64,000 nt of DNA, from assembly GCA_964410105.1 (NCBI GenBank), contig CAYPFY010000008.1, forward strand, positions 62,001-126,000. Direction: 5' to 3'. The notes under the pieces are model-generated. The model had not been told where the DNA came from. It ran no database searches and was given only the letters and a program-made list of their open reading frames with translations. Origin of the DNA: CAYPFY01 sp964410105 (GTDB taxonomy: Bacteria > Bacteroidota > Ignavibacteria > UBA10030 > SZUA-254). Positions 28,701 through 37,000 of the stretch are shown here, piece after piece. How positions within the stretch are numbered: the first letter of the stretch is position 1; every line of letters begins with the position of its first letter. The position numbers and the translations under genes are program-made.

Positions 28701-28813
28701 AAGGGACTTTTGCCGAAGCACTATCGGTTGAATTCTTCCCAAAGACAAACCCTACCCCATCGGGACAGCACCGGATTCAGAAAACTGGGAGTGATTTTCG
28801 GAAGGAAAGAGAC

Positions 28814-28842
28814 CCACGGCAAACTGAGAAAATTTGCCGTGG
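28814..28842 (-). terminator. Hairpin behind the YceI gene
   Basis: CCACGGCAAA (28814-28823) and TTTGCCGTGG (28833-28842) form a perfect 10-bp inverted repeat around nine bases, 13 bases past the minus-strand stop at 28855. The following minus-strand bases are pyrimidine-rich (TCTCTTTCCTTCC) rather than a pure T-tract. A terminator is the likeliest role. Confidence 0.5.
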
Positions 28843-28854
28843 ATCCCAAAGAAT

Positions 28855-29448
28855 TCAGGAAGGTTTTTGTTCTGAAAATTCAAGAAGAAGACTTATCGTG
28901 ACATCCTTCCCCACCACCATGCCGCCCGCTTCGGTCAGGGCCGACCATTTCACGCCATAGTCCAGTCGGTTGATGGTCGTTGACGCCTTGAATCCCGCCT
29001 TCATCAGCCCGCGGGAGTCCTTCATCGTGCCGCCGAATATTACATTGAACGTGGCCTTCCGGGTCACATCCCGGATCGTGAGAAAGCCTTCGAGGGCATA
29101 ACTGTTATCGCCCACTTTTTTCCATGAGGCGCTCGTGAAGCTCATGTGCGGGTATTTTTCCGCATTCAGGAAATCATCCGATTTCACATGGCGATCGCGC
29201 ATTTCATTCCCGGTCGAGAGGCTGCTCACATCGACCGAGAAGGAAATCTTTGCGTTTGAGAAATCGCTCGTGGCGGAATCGATAGACCCGGAGAACGAGG
29301 TGAAGCGCCCCTCGACCTCCGAGATAACGAGATGGGGAACGGTGAATGAAATGCTGGAGTGGGCGTTATCCACAGCCCAGCGGGATTGCGACCATGCGTT
29401 CATAGCGACGAGCAGCGTCGCGCCAATGATCAAGAGTGCCTTCTTCAT
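28855..29448 (-). CDS. YceI-family periplasmic protein
   Basis: 197 residues with a signal peptide (KKALLIIGATLLVAMNAWSQ) and the YceI lipocalin-like domain: WAVDNAHSSISFTVPHL, FTSFSGSID, MRDRHVKSDDFLNAEKYPHMSF, LEGFLTIRDVTRKATF and a final LDYGVKWSAL segment. YceI proteins bind isoprenoid or amphiphilic ligands in the periplasm; the ligand here is unknown. The gene starts 38 bases after the stop of the F420-reductase-like gene and is probably co-transcribed with it. Confidence 0.92.
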   Translation of the reverse strand: MKKALLIIGATLLVAMNAWSQSRWAVDNAHSSISFTVPHLVISEVEGRFTSFSGSIDSATSDFSNAKISFSVDVSSLSTGNEMRDRHVKSDDFLNAEKYPHMSFTSASWKKVGDNSYALEGFLTIRDVTRKATFNVIFGGTMKDSRGLMKAGFKASTTINRLDYGVKWSALTEAGGMVVGKDVTISLLLEFSEQKPS

Positions 29449-29486
29449 TGTGATTGTCCTTTATAGAGGTGATCATGTCAAAATGT

Positions 29487-30134
29487 TTAGGCCTGAGGAT
29501 GGAGAATCTTCCATCCCGCGAGCCAGTTATACTGATATCTCATCTGGAGACCGATCAGAAGCACCATCATCGCCTCAAGAGTTCTCGACGAGGAGAGACC
29601 TCCTGCGATGAGCGGATTAAACCCGGCATCCCTCACGAGGTCCGAGACAATGGCGACTGCTTCTGAGTCGTCCCCTGCGACGAAGGAATCGATGACCTTC
29701 TCGTCGAGCCGTGGAGATGCAAAATCTGCTGCGAACACGGTATTGAACGCCTTAACGACCTTCGAATGGGGCAAAAGTTTTGCCAATTCTTCCCCGGCGC
29801 TCGACTCGGTCGCAAGGCCGTCGTACGAATTATTAAGCGGATTGACAATGCTCACGACAATTTTCCCCGTCACCACCTCCTTAATCTTCGACGCGACGGC
29901 GGATTGCGCGCTATACGGCACGGCGGGAATGACAATATCGGCTTCCCAGCTCGCTTCCCTGGAGCAGTCGAGAATTTCGACGTCGCCGGTCTTTTTGATA
30001 CGTGTGAAAAGGTCAGCCAGCTTCTTCTGATCCTGGCCGGCAAGAAGGATGCGGTGACCTGCCAGTGCCAGATTCCTGGCGAGTCCGGAGCCCATATTCC
30101 CGGCGGCCCCGATAATTGCGACTGTCCGTTTCAT
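29487..30134 (-). CDS. NADP/F420-dependent oxidoreductase-like protein
   Basis: 215 residues from ATG 30134; AAAGGGA precedes it, whereas the longer frame from 30215 has no such support. An N-terminal Rossmann fold (VAIIGAAGNMGSGLARNLALAGH) is followed by DIVIPAVPYSAQSAVAS, IVVSIVNPLNN, VKAFNTVFAADFA and a final helix pair. This matches the NADPH-dependent F420 reductase / 'NPD' family, which in F420-free bacteria are general NAD(P)-binding reductases. The substrate is not known. It lies between a Crp/Fnr regulator (117-base gap) and YceI, a grouping that suggests a stress- or redox-linked unit. Confidence 0.85.
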   Translation of the reverse strand: MKRTVAIIGAAGNMGSGLARNLALAGHRILLAGQDQKKLADLFTRIKKTGDVEILDCSREASWEADIVIPAVPYSAQSAVASKIKEVVTGKIVVSIVNPLNNSYDGLATESSAGEELAKLLPHSKVVKAFNTVFAADFASPRLDEKVIDSFVAGDDSEAVAIVSDLVRDAGFNPLIAGGLSSSRTLEAMMVLLIGLQMRYQYNWLAGWKILHPQA

Positions 30135-30251
30135 AAAATCCCTTTCAGTTGAAATCTTCTGAAAGATACGCGGGAAGGGACGGGGAATGCATTCACCCCT
30201 GGTAAGAAAAAGCATTACCCTAGGATAACGGGCTGCCCTTCGGTGAGAAAA

Positions 30252-30833
30252 TTACGGTTTGCTGGCCATTTCGTGACGGATCCTGCTCAGCGATTGCGGG
30301 GTTATGCCGAGGTAGGAAGCGATCTGGCTTTGGGGGACGCGCTGGGAGATAGCGGGGTACATGGAAAGAAAGGAAAGATATCGATCTTTGGCGGAGGCGC
30401 TCAAAGAATCGACCACCCTCTTTGTTGAGGCGAGGTAATGGCGTTCAAGCAGCAGACGAAAAAACCTTTCAAATTTCGGCACGGCGGCGAGCAGGCTTTC
30501 CCTGGCCGGTTTCTCCAGCAAAAGAAGTTCGGAATCCTCGACGGCGTCGATATTCATCGTGGCGGAGCCTCCGCTCAGGAAGCTGCACAGGTCTGAAATC
30601 CACCAATCCTCGACTGCAAACTGGAGGATATGTTCTTCCCCGGCGCCGTCGACGGTATAGCTGCGGAGGCAGCCCCGGGTCACGAAGGTCAGCGATTTGC
30701 AGACCTCCCCTTCCTGGAGCAGGAATTGTTTTCGCCTAATCTTCTTCGGTATAAAGAATTTCGTACAGACATCAAATTCCTCGTCGGTGAGATCAACGCG
30801 CTTCCGGACGTGCGTACGCAGAAGTTCAAACAT
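30252..30833 (-). CDS. Crp/Fnr-family transcription regulator
   Basis: 193 residues. An N-terminal cyclic-nucleotide-binding-type beta-roll (RRKQFLLQEGEVCKSLTFVTRGCLR) and a long dimerisation helix are followed by a C-terminal winged helix (RVPQSQIASYLGITPQSLSRIRHEMA). No Fnr-type N-terminal cysteine cluster is present, so an iron-sulfur oxygen sensor is unlikely. It begins four bases after the copper ATPase stop and must be co-transcribed with it; the reductase-YceI pair downstream is a possible target. The effector is unknown. Confidence 0.88.
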   Translation of the reverse strand: MFELLRTHVRKRVDLTDEEFDVCTKFFIPKKIRRKQFLLQEGEVCKSLTFVTRGCLRSYTVDGAGEEHILQFAVEDWWISDLCSFLSGGSATMNIDAVEDSELLLLEKPARESLLAAVPKFERFFRLLLERHYLASTKRVVDSLSASAKDRYLSFLSMYPAISQRVPQSQIASYLGITPQSLSRIRHEMASKP

Positions 30834-30837
30834 ACTG

Positions 30838-33264
30838 TCAGAGTTTAATGCGGCGAAGTCTCAATGCATTCGCAATGACGGACACCGAACTGAACGTCAT
30901 GGCGGCGCTAGCGATCACGGGGCTCAGCAGCAAGCCCGTAAAAGGGAAAAGGACGCCGGCAGCGACCGGGACGCCGAGAATATTATAGACAAAGGCGAGA
31001 AAAAGATTTTGTCGGATATTTCTCATCGTCTTCCGGCTCAGCGAACGGGCGCGGGCTATTCCACGGAGATCGCCTTTCACGAGAGTGATGCCAGCGCTTT
31101 CCATGGCGATATCGGTCCCGGTCCCCATGGCGATACCGACGTCGGCCTGAGCCAGCGCGGGGGCATCGTTAATCCCGTCGCCGGCCATAGCCACGACATG
31201 CCCTTCCTCCTGAAATTTTCGGACAATCTCACCCTTCTTATCCGGGAGCACCCCGGCATAGAGTTTTTTTATGGAAAGCTTCTGTGCCACCGCTTCGGCG
31301 GTCGTCTTCGAGTCGCCCGTGAGCATCACAACCTCCGCCGGACCGTCCCTTCTGAGAGATTCGAGCGCTTCGGGGGATGATTTCTTCAGCGGATCCGCCA
31401 CGCCGAGAAGGGCGGCCACTCTCCCGTCCACGGCGAGGTAAAGGACGGTTTGACCCTCCTTGCGCAGCCTTTCGGCTTCGGGTTCCAGCTCCGACGTACT
31501 CACATTCAGTTCTGTGAAAAGGGCGGCATTCCCCAGCGCCGCAGTCTTCCCTTGGAAAATTCCCATCACCCCCTTGCCCGGGAGATAGCGAAAATCTGTC
31601 GCGTCTGAAGCATCGACCCCGCGGCCCCGTGCGCCGGCAAGAATGGAAGCCGCGAGGGGATGTTCGCTCGCCCGTTCGAGCGAAGAGGCATAAAGCAACG
31701 CTTCCTTCTCGGAAAAAGATCCCGGAACAGGGATGACAGACAGGAGCTGCGGTTTCCCTTCTGTGAGCGTTCCCGTTTTGTCGACAAGAAAAAGATCGGC
31801 ATTTTCCAAGACTTCGAGCGACTCGGCGTTTCTTATCAAAATCCCTGAGACGGCGCCGCGGCCCATGCCGACCATAATTGACATCGGGGTAGCCAGTCCG
31901 AGCGCGCACGGACAGGCGATGATAACGACCGCGACGGCGTTGACCAGGGCGTGGGCCAGGCGTGGTTCGGGGCCGAGCAGGCTCCAGAGGATAAATGTCA
32001 GCGCGGCGACAACAAGAACGGCGGGGACAAAATACGATGACACACGATCGGCGAGGCTTTGAATCGGGGCGCGGCTCCTCTGGGCGTGGCTGACGCTGCG
32101 GACAATCTGGGCAAGCAGGGTATCGTTGCCGACGCGATCGGCGCGCATTGTAAAACTTCCCGTCCCGTTCACCGTACCGCCGATCACGCGGGAACCGGCA
32201 GACTTTTCAACCGGCACAGGCTCGCCGGTAATCATCGCCTCATCGATGGAACTCAGTCCATCGAGAACGGAGCCATCCACAGGCACCTTTTCACCCGGGC
32301 GGACCCTCAGCCGGTAACCGACCTGCACCGATGAGAGAGGAATATCCTCCTCTCCGGAGTCCCGCACGACCCGGGCGGTTTTCGGCGAGAGCGCCAGAAG
32401 AGCCCTGATAGCTGTCCCGGTCTCTTTCCTCGAACGCAATTCAAGCACCTGGCCGAGGAGGACAAGAGTCGTGATAATCGCGGCCGATTCGAAGTACACG
32501 CCGACTTCGCCATCGGCGCCGCGGAAAGAAGAAGGAAAAATGCCGGGAGCGACTGTTGCCACCATGCTATAAAGATACGCGGTGGAAATCCCCGTGCCGA
32601 TCAGCGTGAACATATTCAGAGTCCGGCCGAGCGATTTCACGGCCCGCTCAAAAAAGGGCCAGCCTCCCCAGAGGACGGTAGGAGTTGAAAGCAGAAGCTC
32701 GCTCCAGGCCATTGAGGAATGATTCAAGTGAAAAGGGAGGACATCGGAGGTTGCAATCACAAGAATGGGAAAAGTCAGGGCGGCCGAGACCCAGAAGCGC
32801 CGCGTCATAGAAACCAGTTCCGGATCATCGTTCGAGGGAATTCGTTCCTCGAGAGCCATTCCGCAGATCGGGCAGAATCCGGGCGAACTTCGCACGATTT
32901 CAGGGTGCATCGGGCAGACGTACTCAGAGGAAGGAGCATCGGGAAGAAGCGGCTCGAGCGCCATCCCGCATTCAGGGCAGGAACCGGGACCGGCATGTCT
33001 GACCTCGGGATGCATCGGGCACGTATAGATCGCCGCGGCGGCACCGCCGGCATCCGCAGACTTCAGGGGCACGGATTCTCCCTTTTCCGGGCGATGGGAT
33101 TTGCTCTCGCCGGCATGGGACGACGTCAGATACCGTTCCGGATCTGCATCAAACCGCTGCTTGCACCCCTTGGAGCAGAAAAAGTATTTTTCTCCCTTAT
33201 ATGTGCTCACTCCGGCTGCGGCGGACTCGTTGACCATCATGCCGCAGACGGGATCCTTCGTCAT
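30838..33264 (-). CDS. copA: Copper-type P1B ATPase with N-terminal YHS and CPMHPE domains
   Basis: 808 residues from ATG 33264, chosen for AGGAGA eight bases upstream; a GTG at 33285 is less likely. The N-terminus has a YHS metal-binding domain (DPVCGMMV ... YFFCSKGCKQRF) and two heavy-metal-binding repeats (YTCPMHPEV ... CPECGMAL; YVCPMHPEI ... CPICGMAL) instead of the usual HMA CxxC domain. The core is a full P1B pump: membrane CPC motif (IIACPCALGLATPMS), phosphorylation site DKTGTLTEGKP, HP motif (SEHPLAASI) and hinge AMAGDGINDAPAL. CPC type and YHS domain indicate Cu+ export across the inner membrane; silver is possible. It is followed by a Crp-type regulator four bases away. Confidence 0.93.
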   Translation of the reverse strand: MTKDPVCGMMVNESAAAGVSTYKGEKYFFCSKGCKQRFDADPERYLTSSHAGESKSHRPEKGESVPLKSADAGGAAAAIYTCPMHPEVRHAGPGSCPECGMALEPLLPDAPSSEYVCPMHPEIVRSSPGFCPICGMALEERIPSNDDPELVSMTRRFWVSAALTFPILVIATSDVLPFHLNHSSMAWSELLLSTPTVLWGGWPFFERAVKSLGRTLNMFTLIGTGISTAYLYSMVATVAPGIFPSSFRGADGEVGVYFESAAIITTLVLLGQVLELRSRKETGTAIRALLALSPKTARVVRDSGEEDIPLSSVQVGYRLRVRPGEKVPVDGSVLDGLSSIDEAMITGEPVPVEKSAGSRVIGGTVNGTGSFTMRADRVGNDTLLAQIVRSVSHAQRSRAPIQSLADRVSSYFVPAVLVVAALTFILWSLLGPEPRLAHALVNAVAVVIIACPCALGLATPMSIMVGMGRGAVSGILIRNAESLEVLENADLFLVDKTGTLTEGKPQLLSVIPVPGSFSEKEALLYASSLERASEHPLAASILAGARGRGVDASDATDFRYLPGKGVMGIFQGKTAALGNAALFTELNVSTSELEPEAERLRKEGQTVLYLAVDGRVAALLGVADPLKKSSPEALESLRRDGPAEVVMLTGDSKTTAEAVAQKLSIKKLYAGVLPDKKGEIVRKFQEEGHVVAMAGDGINDAPALAQADVGIAMGTGTDIAMESAGITLVKGDLRGIARARSLSRKTMRNIRQNLFLAFVYNILGVPVAAGVLFPFTGLLLSPVIASAAMTFSSVSVIANALRLRRIKL

Positions 33265-33329
33265 CGGACTTTCTCCTGCTGACACGGTTCACGCCCCTTG
33301 CGGGCCCCGGGCTCAGGCTCCGCGATTTG

Positions 33330-34259
33330 CTACTTCATCCCGGGCATCCCGCCATTTTTGCCCAATTCATCCAGAGCGGCTTTAAACCCGGAGGCCAGCG
33401 TGGCTGCGGGTCCGACGCCCCAATAGTGAAGAAAAATGACCGCGGGATGAGAACCTATCATATGATGGTGTATTGCCACGACATCGAGATTCTTGCTCCG
33501 AAGCGCCTTCAGCACGGGAGTCACCTCGGGTTCCAGCATAGCCACATCGCCGGCGATGGCGGCATGATCGTTCGAGCCCGTGAAGGCTGCCCAGGAATTG
33601 AGACCCATTCTTGAATTAATGACGGCGCCCATTTCTCTCATGGTAAAATCGCTCCGGCCTACCGTGATCTTGTAAACCGAGCCGCTGAATTCCCCCTTGT
33701 GGCCGATGATTTGAGAGACGAGATCCGGGTCAACGCTGGACGTAGACAGACTCATATTGCTTTTTCGGGAAACTTTTAACGTGGCAGACGTTCTTGATGT
33801 GTCCCGAGCTATGAGATCGAGGGCAGGTTTTACCTTTCGGGCAAGATCGATCGCCCGGCCGTGTCCGTGGACATGCATATAGGAAATTCTTGGAAACTCC
33901 CAGAAAAAGTGATTATGGAGGGCGGTCACATCGAGACCGTTGTCGAGGAGAGCCGACATCACGGGGTTCACTTCATTTTCCTGCAGAACGAGGTCCCCCA
34001 TCATCACATCCAAACCTGAGTCACCTTTGGTCAGGGCAATCCATCCTCCGAAACCGAACGGGGTTGGCGTTTCGATCCCGGCCACGGTCACAGAAAGATC
34101 TGTCCTTGGCAGGCCAACCTTCAGCACGTTGTCCCTAAAGTCTCCTCGCTTGCCGAGGACAGAGAGAACCTCGCTGTAGTCGTCGGGCACCCGGTCCTGT
34201 GCCGGAGCGCCGGGCGTCATCCAGGCGATCATCAGCCCTAGAAACATCCACCTTGTCAT
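33330..34259 (-). CDS. Secreted DUF1259 (LppY/LpqO-like) protein
   Basis: 309 residues from ATG 34259; GGGGAAGGA just upstream fixes the start, and the longer frame is excluded. A signal peptide (MFLGLMIAWMTPGAPAQ) is followed by two copies of the DUF1259 domain. Each has a core of the type 'GGWIALTKGDSGLDVMMGDLVLQENEVNPVMSALLDNGLDVTALHNHF' and ends in a histidine-rich strand (ALHNHFFWEFPRISYMHVHGHG; AIHHHMIGSHPAVIFLHYWG). The repeated histidines suggest metal binding, an inference that fits the copper ATPase 65 bases downstream. Biochemical role not established. Confidence 0.88.
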   Translation of the reverse strand: MTRWMFLGLMIAWMTPGAPAQDRVPDDYSEVLSVLGKRGDFRDNVLKVGLPRTDLSVTVAGIETPTPFGFGGWIALTKGDSGLDVMMGDLVLQENEVNPVMSALLDNGLDVTALHNHFFWEFPRISYMHVHGHGRAIDLARKVKPALDLIARDTSRTSATLKVSRKSNMSLSTSSVDPDLVSQIIGHKGEFSGSVYKITVGRSDFTMREMGAVINSRMGLNSWAAFTGSNDHAAIAGDVAMLEPEVTPVLKALRSKNLDVVAIHHHMIGSHPAVIFLHYWGVGPAATLASGFKAALDELGKNGGMPGMK

Positions 34260-34416
34260 ATCCTTCCCCTCACAATCATCGTTCAAGCCGGTGTTTTCGC
34301 CAAACTGACCAGCGCACACAGAGGCGAACGCCGCGCCGTCGCCTAAAGCCGAGGGCCCCGGACGCACAGACGCGCAAATCCCGGGGCCCGATCGGAAAAT
34401 CAGCCGCGAGAGCTGG

Positions 34417-34977
34417 CTACTGGGGCCAGAGCCACCCAAAAATCGCGCCTGTCAGCAGGGCATAAATCAGCCCGTCGACTGTTGCGCGAAACGTCGTACT
34501 CCAGGGGCGTTTCCACCAGATTGATAGTTGCCAGAGTGCAATCGAGTAGCTGAGAAAAGCGGCGGCTCCGGCGAACCGCATGACGCCGGCAAAGGCTGCT
34601 CCGGCCGGGAGAGCGCGGCCTGCAATGTATGCGGAAAAAATGCCCACGATTATCGAATAGACGAACCACTGGATAAGATTGGAGCTCATCGACGGGGGAC
34701 CGGCAGGCCAAACCGTCATCATCATCACGGGGCCCTTCTTCCGTTTCTCAATGAATTCCGGAGAACTCATCTCCTTCATGCTCGAAGGACGGGGCACCAT
34801 ATAATCGCCGGGCGGAATGGCCATGGGACGGAGCGTATCCATCACCTTATCCTCATTTGGCAGCTGCAGATAATCCTTCTTATGCCAGGGGGTGGCCATA
34901 TGAATGATGGAGCTCATGATGAAGACACCGACGGCGGAGAGCAGTATGGGAAGCCAGAGTAAATCAAGACCGGTCAT
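34417..34977 (-). CDS. Small multi-pass membrane protein
   Basis: 186 residues with about four hydrophobic segments: WLPILLSAVGVFIMSSIIHM at the start, then WFVYSIIVGIFSAYIA, a helix around GVMRFAGAAAFLSYSIALW and a final IYALLTGAIFGWLW. A methionine- and proline-rich loop (MDTLRPMAIPPGDYMVPRP, KKGPVMMMTVWPAG) lies between helix 1 and 2. GAGGAGG precedes the ATG. I recognise the type as a conserved hypothetical inner-membrane protein but cannot name a function. It is 157 bases upstream of the DUF1259 gene on the same strand and may head the copper/DUF1259 cluster. Confidence 0.8.
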   Translation of the reverse strand: MTGLDLLWLPILLSAVGVFIMSSIIHMATPWHKKDYLQLPNEDKVMDTLRPMAIPPGDYMVPRPSSMKEMSSPEFIEKRKKGPVMMMTVWPAGPPSMSSNLIQWFVYSIIVGIFSAYIAGRALPAGAAFAGVMRFAGAAAFLSYSIALWQLSIWWKRPWSTTFRATVDGLIYALLTGAIFGWLWPQ

Positions 34978-35188
34978 GACGACCTCCTCTATTGTGGTTG
35001 AATAGTTTATTCCCGCAGAATTCTCCGATTCCAGGGCCCGGATCCGTCATCAAAACCCATCAGTTCGCTCCACTATCAAACTTTTCCATTCTGCGGGCGC
35101 ACATAAGCTACGACAAAATCCAGAAAAACACCAGACAGCCGGGTGGCGGCAAGAGACCGGCAAGAATCCCCCCCGAGATATTTGAAAA

Positions 35189-36982
35189 TCATTTCAGCGA
35201 AACGGCCGGGAGATAGAAGCCTTTCAGTTCGCGTCTCCACACGGCACCTGTCAGCTTACGCGTAGAGAGATCTGTGAAATGGTACTCATACAGCAGGCCC
35301 CTTATATAGCGGGGTGGTGCCGGAAAGGGATTTTTCGCAAAAAGTCCCGCAACATCAGGTGACCCCTGGAGCAGGCGAACGCACAGATTCACGAACCAAG
35401 GATCCTGCTGGTAAGAACCGAGGGCTGCGAACCACATCTGCCAATCGAGCCGTGGCTGGTGAGGTGCGACCCAGGGGAGATCTCTCATTGGATCGCCCGG
35501 CTTATATTTAAACTCGTACTCCTTCCAGTTTACTCCGTCATCGCTCCCTTCGAGAACGATTTCCGGGCGGGGGTTCGTCATATTGGCAAACAGGCCGTAG
35601 GAGTTCACGATATGAAGCGGCGCCGCGAGGCGGAGAACTCTATAGGCGGTTTCGGGCAAAACGCGGACCAAGCCGGCAATGAGAAAAACATTCAGCGCGA
35701 TGACTACCGGCGCAACGATCCTGGCTGCGACGCTCCGATTCTCCGTAACATCAGATTCACTGCGCACGCCCGGCTTTGTAAGGAATTTTAACGCCCGGTC
35801 ATCAAAAAGGAAAACGCACAGGCCGAGAGCCAGAAGGTTGAAAAAGGTGTAATTGCCTGTCACCGAGATCAGGACCATCAGCAGGGAAAAAGAGGCCGCT
35901 GCGACGAGGCGAGGAATTCTCGGGAAAAAAATCAGAAGCGGCATCCCCAGTTCGATCAAAAACATCACCGCGCAGCATCCCGCGTGGACCCAGGGCGGCA
36001 GTTGATGGACATACCAGGCCACGGGCGTAGGGAGCGGTTGCGTTTCGTAGTGGAAAGTGAGAGTTGTGAGATTTCGCCAGGATGAGTCTCCGCTCGCCAG
36101 TTTCACGAAGCCCGAAAAAAACATCAGCCGAAATAAAAGCAGGCGAAAGAGCCAGACGACGGGTCGCGGAGGCGAATTTCTCTGCGAAGGAAAGAGGCCC
36201 CAAGGAGAAACAAAAATCGCCAGAAACCCTGTTTCGAGAAGGAGAATATCCCATTGAAACGAAAGAAACTCCTGCCCGAGCACAAAAAGCGACAGATACA
36301 GGACCCACAGAATAAAAGCGACGAGCGCCGGCGCTATCCCGGCGGCGAGAAGGAGAGAGAGGAAAGCGCCTGACCAACACAGTGTTTGCAAAAACAGATC
36401 GCTCGATGAAATCCATCCCAGGGTGGGGAATTCATAAAAGCGATCGCCCCCGGTGTGCTCGCGAACGGCCTGCAAAAACTGTGTGGCGGGACTGACGCCA
36501 TTCTGACCGACCAGGCCGATAACCTGAGTGCCGAGAGAGACGAAGGCGATAAAATAGACCAGGCCGAGGAGTTTTAGAAAAAGCCAGCGCGTGCGGACGT
36601 ACGTTGGCTGCCGGACAGTTTTACCCCAGAGAAGCCGCGTAACCCAGTAAAAAAGATTTCTGTGCCGGGCGATAAACCTGTAAGAGAACTCGCTCAGGGA
36701 AGCAACGGCGGGGACATGGCGGTAGAGGCGGTAGGGCCAATTTTTCCCCGCATAACTCAGCGTGCGGAAAACCGCGGCGGCGGCGCTCAGCACCTCCCCA
36801 TCGCCCGTAATGAGATAGGCGGACTTCGGCGGATCATCCTGCGGAACTTTCAGATATTTGCCCGGCTCGAAGGAGTCATACGTGACGGCATCCCGACTAA
36901 AATCTTTCCAGTAATCGATCCACATCCGGCAAAAACTGCAGTCGCCGTCATAGATGAAAACCGGCTTGGAGGAATGGGGCAT
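35189..36982 (-). CDS. DCC thiol-oxidoreductase domain fused to lipase maturation factor
   Basis: 597 residues from ATG 36982; a TTG at 37000 directly after the upstream stop is also possible. The first 120 residues are a DCC/DUF393 thioredoxin-like domain with its YDGDCSFCRMWIDYW motif (a CxxC-like D-x-D-C-x-x-C site). The rest is a multi-pass membrane region (VYFIAFVSLGTQVIGLVG, FLSFQWDILLLETGFLAIF, RLMFFSGFVKLASGDSSW) ending in a soluble lipase-maturation-factor tail (DGVNWKEYEFKYKPGD, APHQPRLDWQMWFAALGSY). In animals LMF1 folds lipases in the ER. The bacterial role is unknown; a membrane chaperone or redox partner is inferred. It directly follows the flavoprotein gene. Confidence 0.88.
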   Translation of the reverse strand: MPHSSKPVFIYDGDCSFCRMWIDYWKDFSRDAVTYDSFEPGKYLKVPQDDPPKSAYLITGDGEVLSAAAAVFRTLSYAGKNWPYRLYRHVPAVASLSEFSYRFIARHRNLFYWVTRLLWGKTVRQPTYVRTRWLFLKLLGLVYFIAFVSLGTQVIGLVGQNGVSPATQFLQAVREHTGGDRFYEFPTLGWISSSDLFLQTLCWSGAFLSLLLAAGIAPALVAFILWVLYLSLFVLGQEFLSFQWDILLLETGFLAIFVSPWGLFPSQRNSPPRPVVWLFRLLLFRLMFFSGFVKLASGDSSWRNLTTLTFHYETQPLPTPVAWYVHQLPPWVHAGCCAVMFLIELGMPLLIFFPRIPRLVAAASFSLLMVLISVTGNYTFFNLLALGLCVFLFDDRALKFLTKPGVRSESDVTENRSVAARIVAPVVIALNVFLIAGLVRVLPETAYRVLRLAAPLHIVNSYGLFANMTNPRPEIVLEGSDDGVNWKEYEFKYKPGDPMRDLPWVAPHQPRLDWQMWFAALGSYQQDPWFVNLCVRLLQGSPDVAGLFAKNPFPAPPRYIRGLLYEYHFTDLSTRKLTGAVWRRELKGFYLPAVSLK

Positions 36983-37000
36983 CTCAGGCGTCTGAAGCAA

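Larger units (their letters stand above)
28235..28854. other. Gap with transposase debris and a hairpin
   Basis: About 620 bases without an intact gene. It contains AGCGGC-CGGC-GCCGCT near 28353-28368, an IS3 OrfA N-terminal fragment (28621-28700) and a hairpin (28814-28842). The plus-strand frames at 28655-28960 and 28710-28901 have no recognisable family beyond the transposase fragment. Confidence 0.5.

Noticed and set aside
32880..33020. Near-identical CPMHPE-coding repeats as a mobile repeat
   Set aside because: They are two metal-binding domains of the copper ATPase, in frame and conserved in the family.
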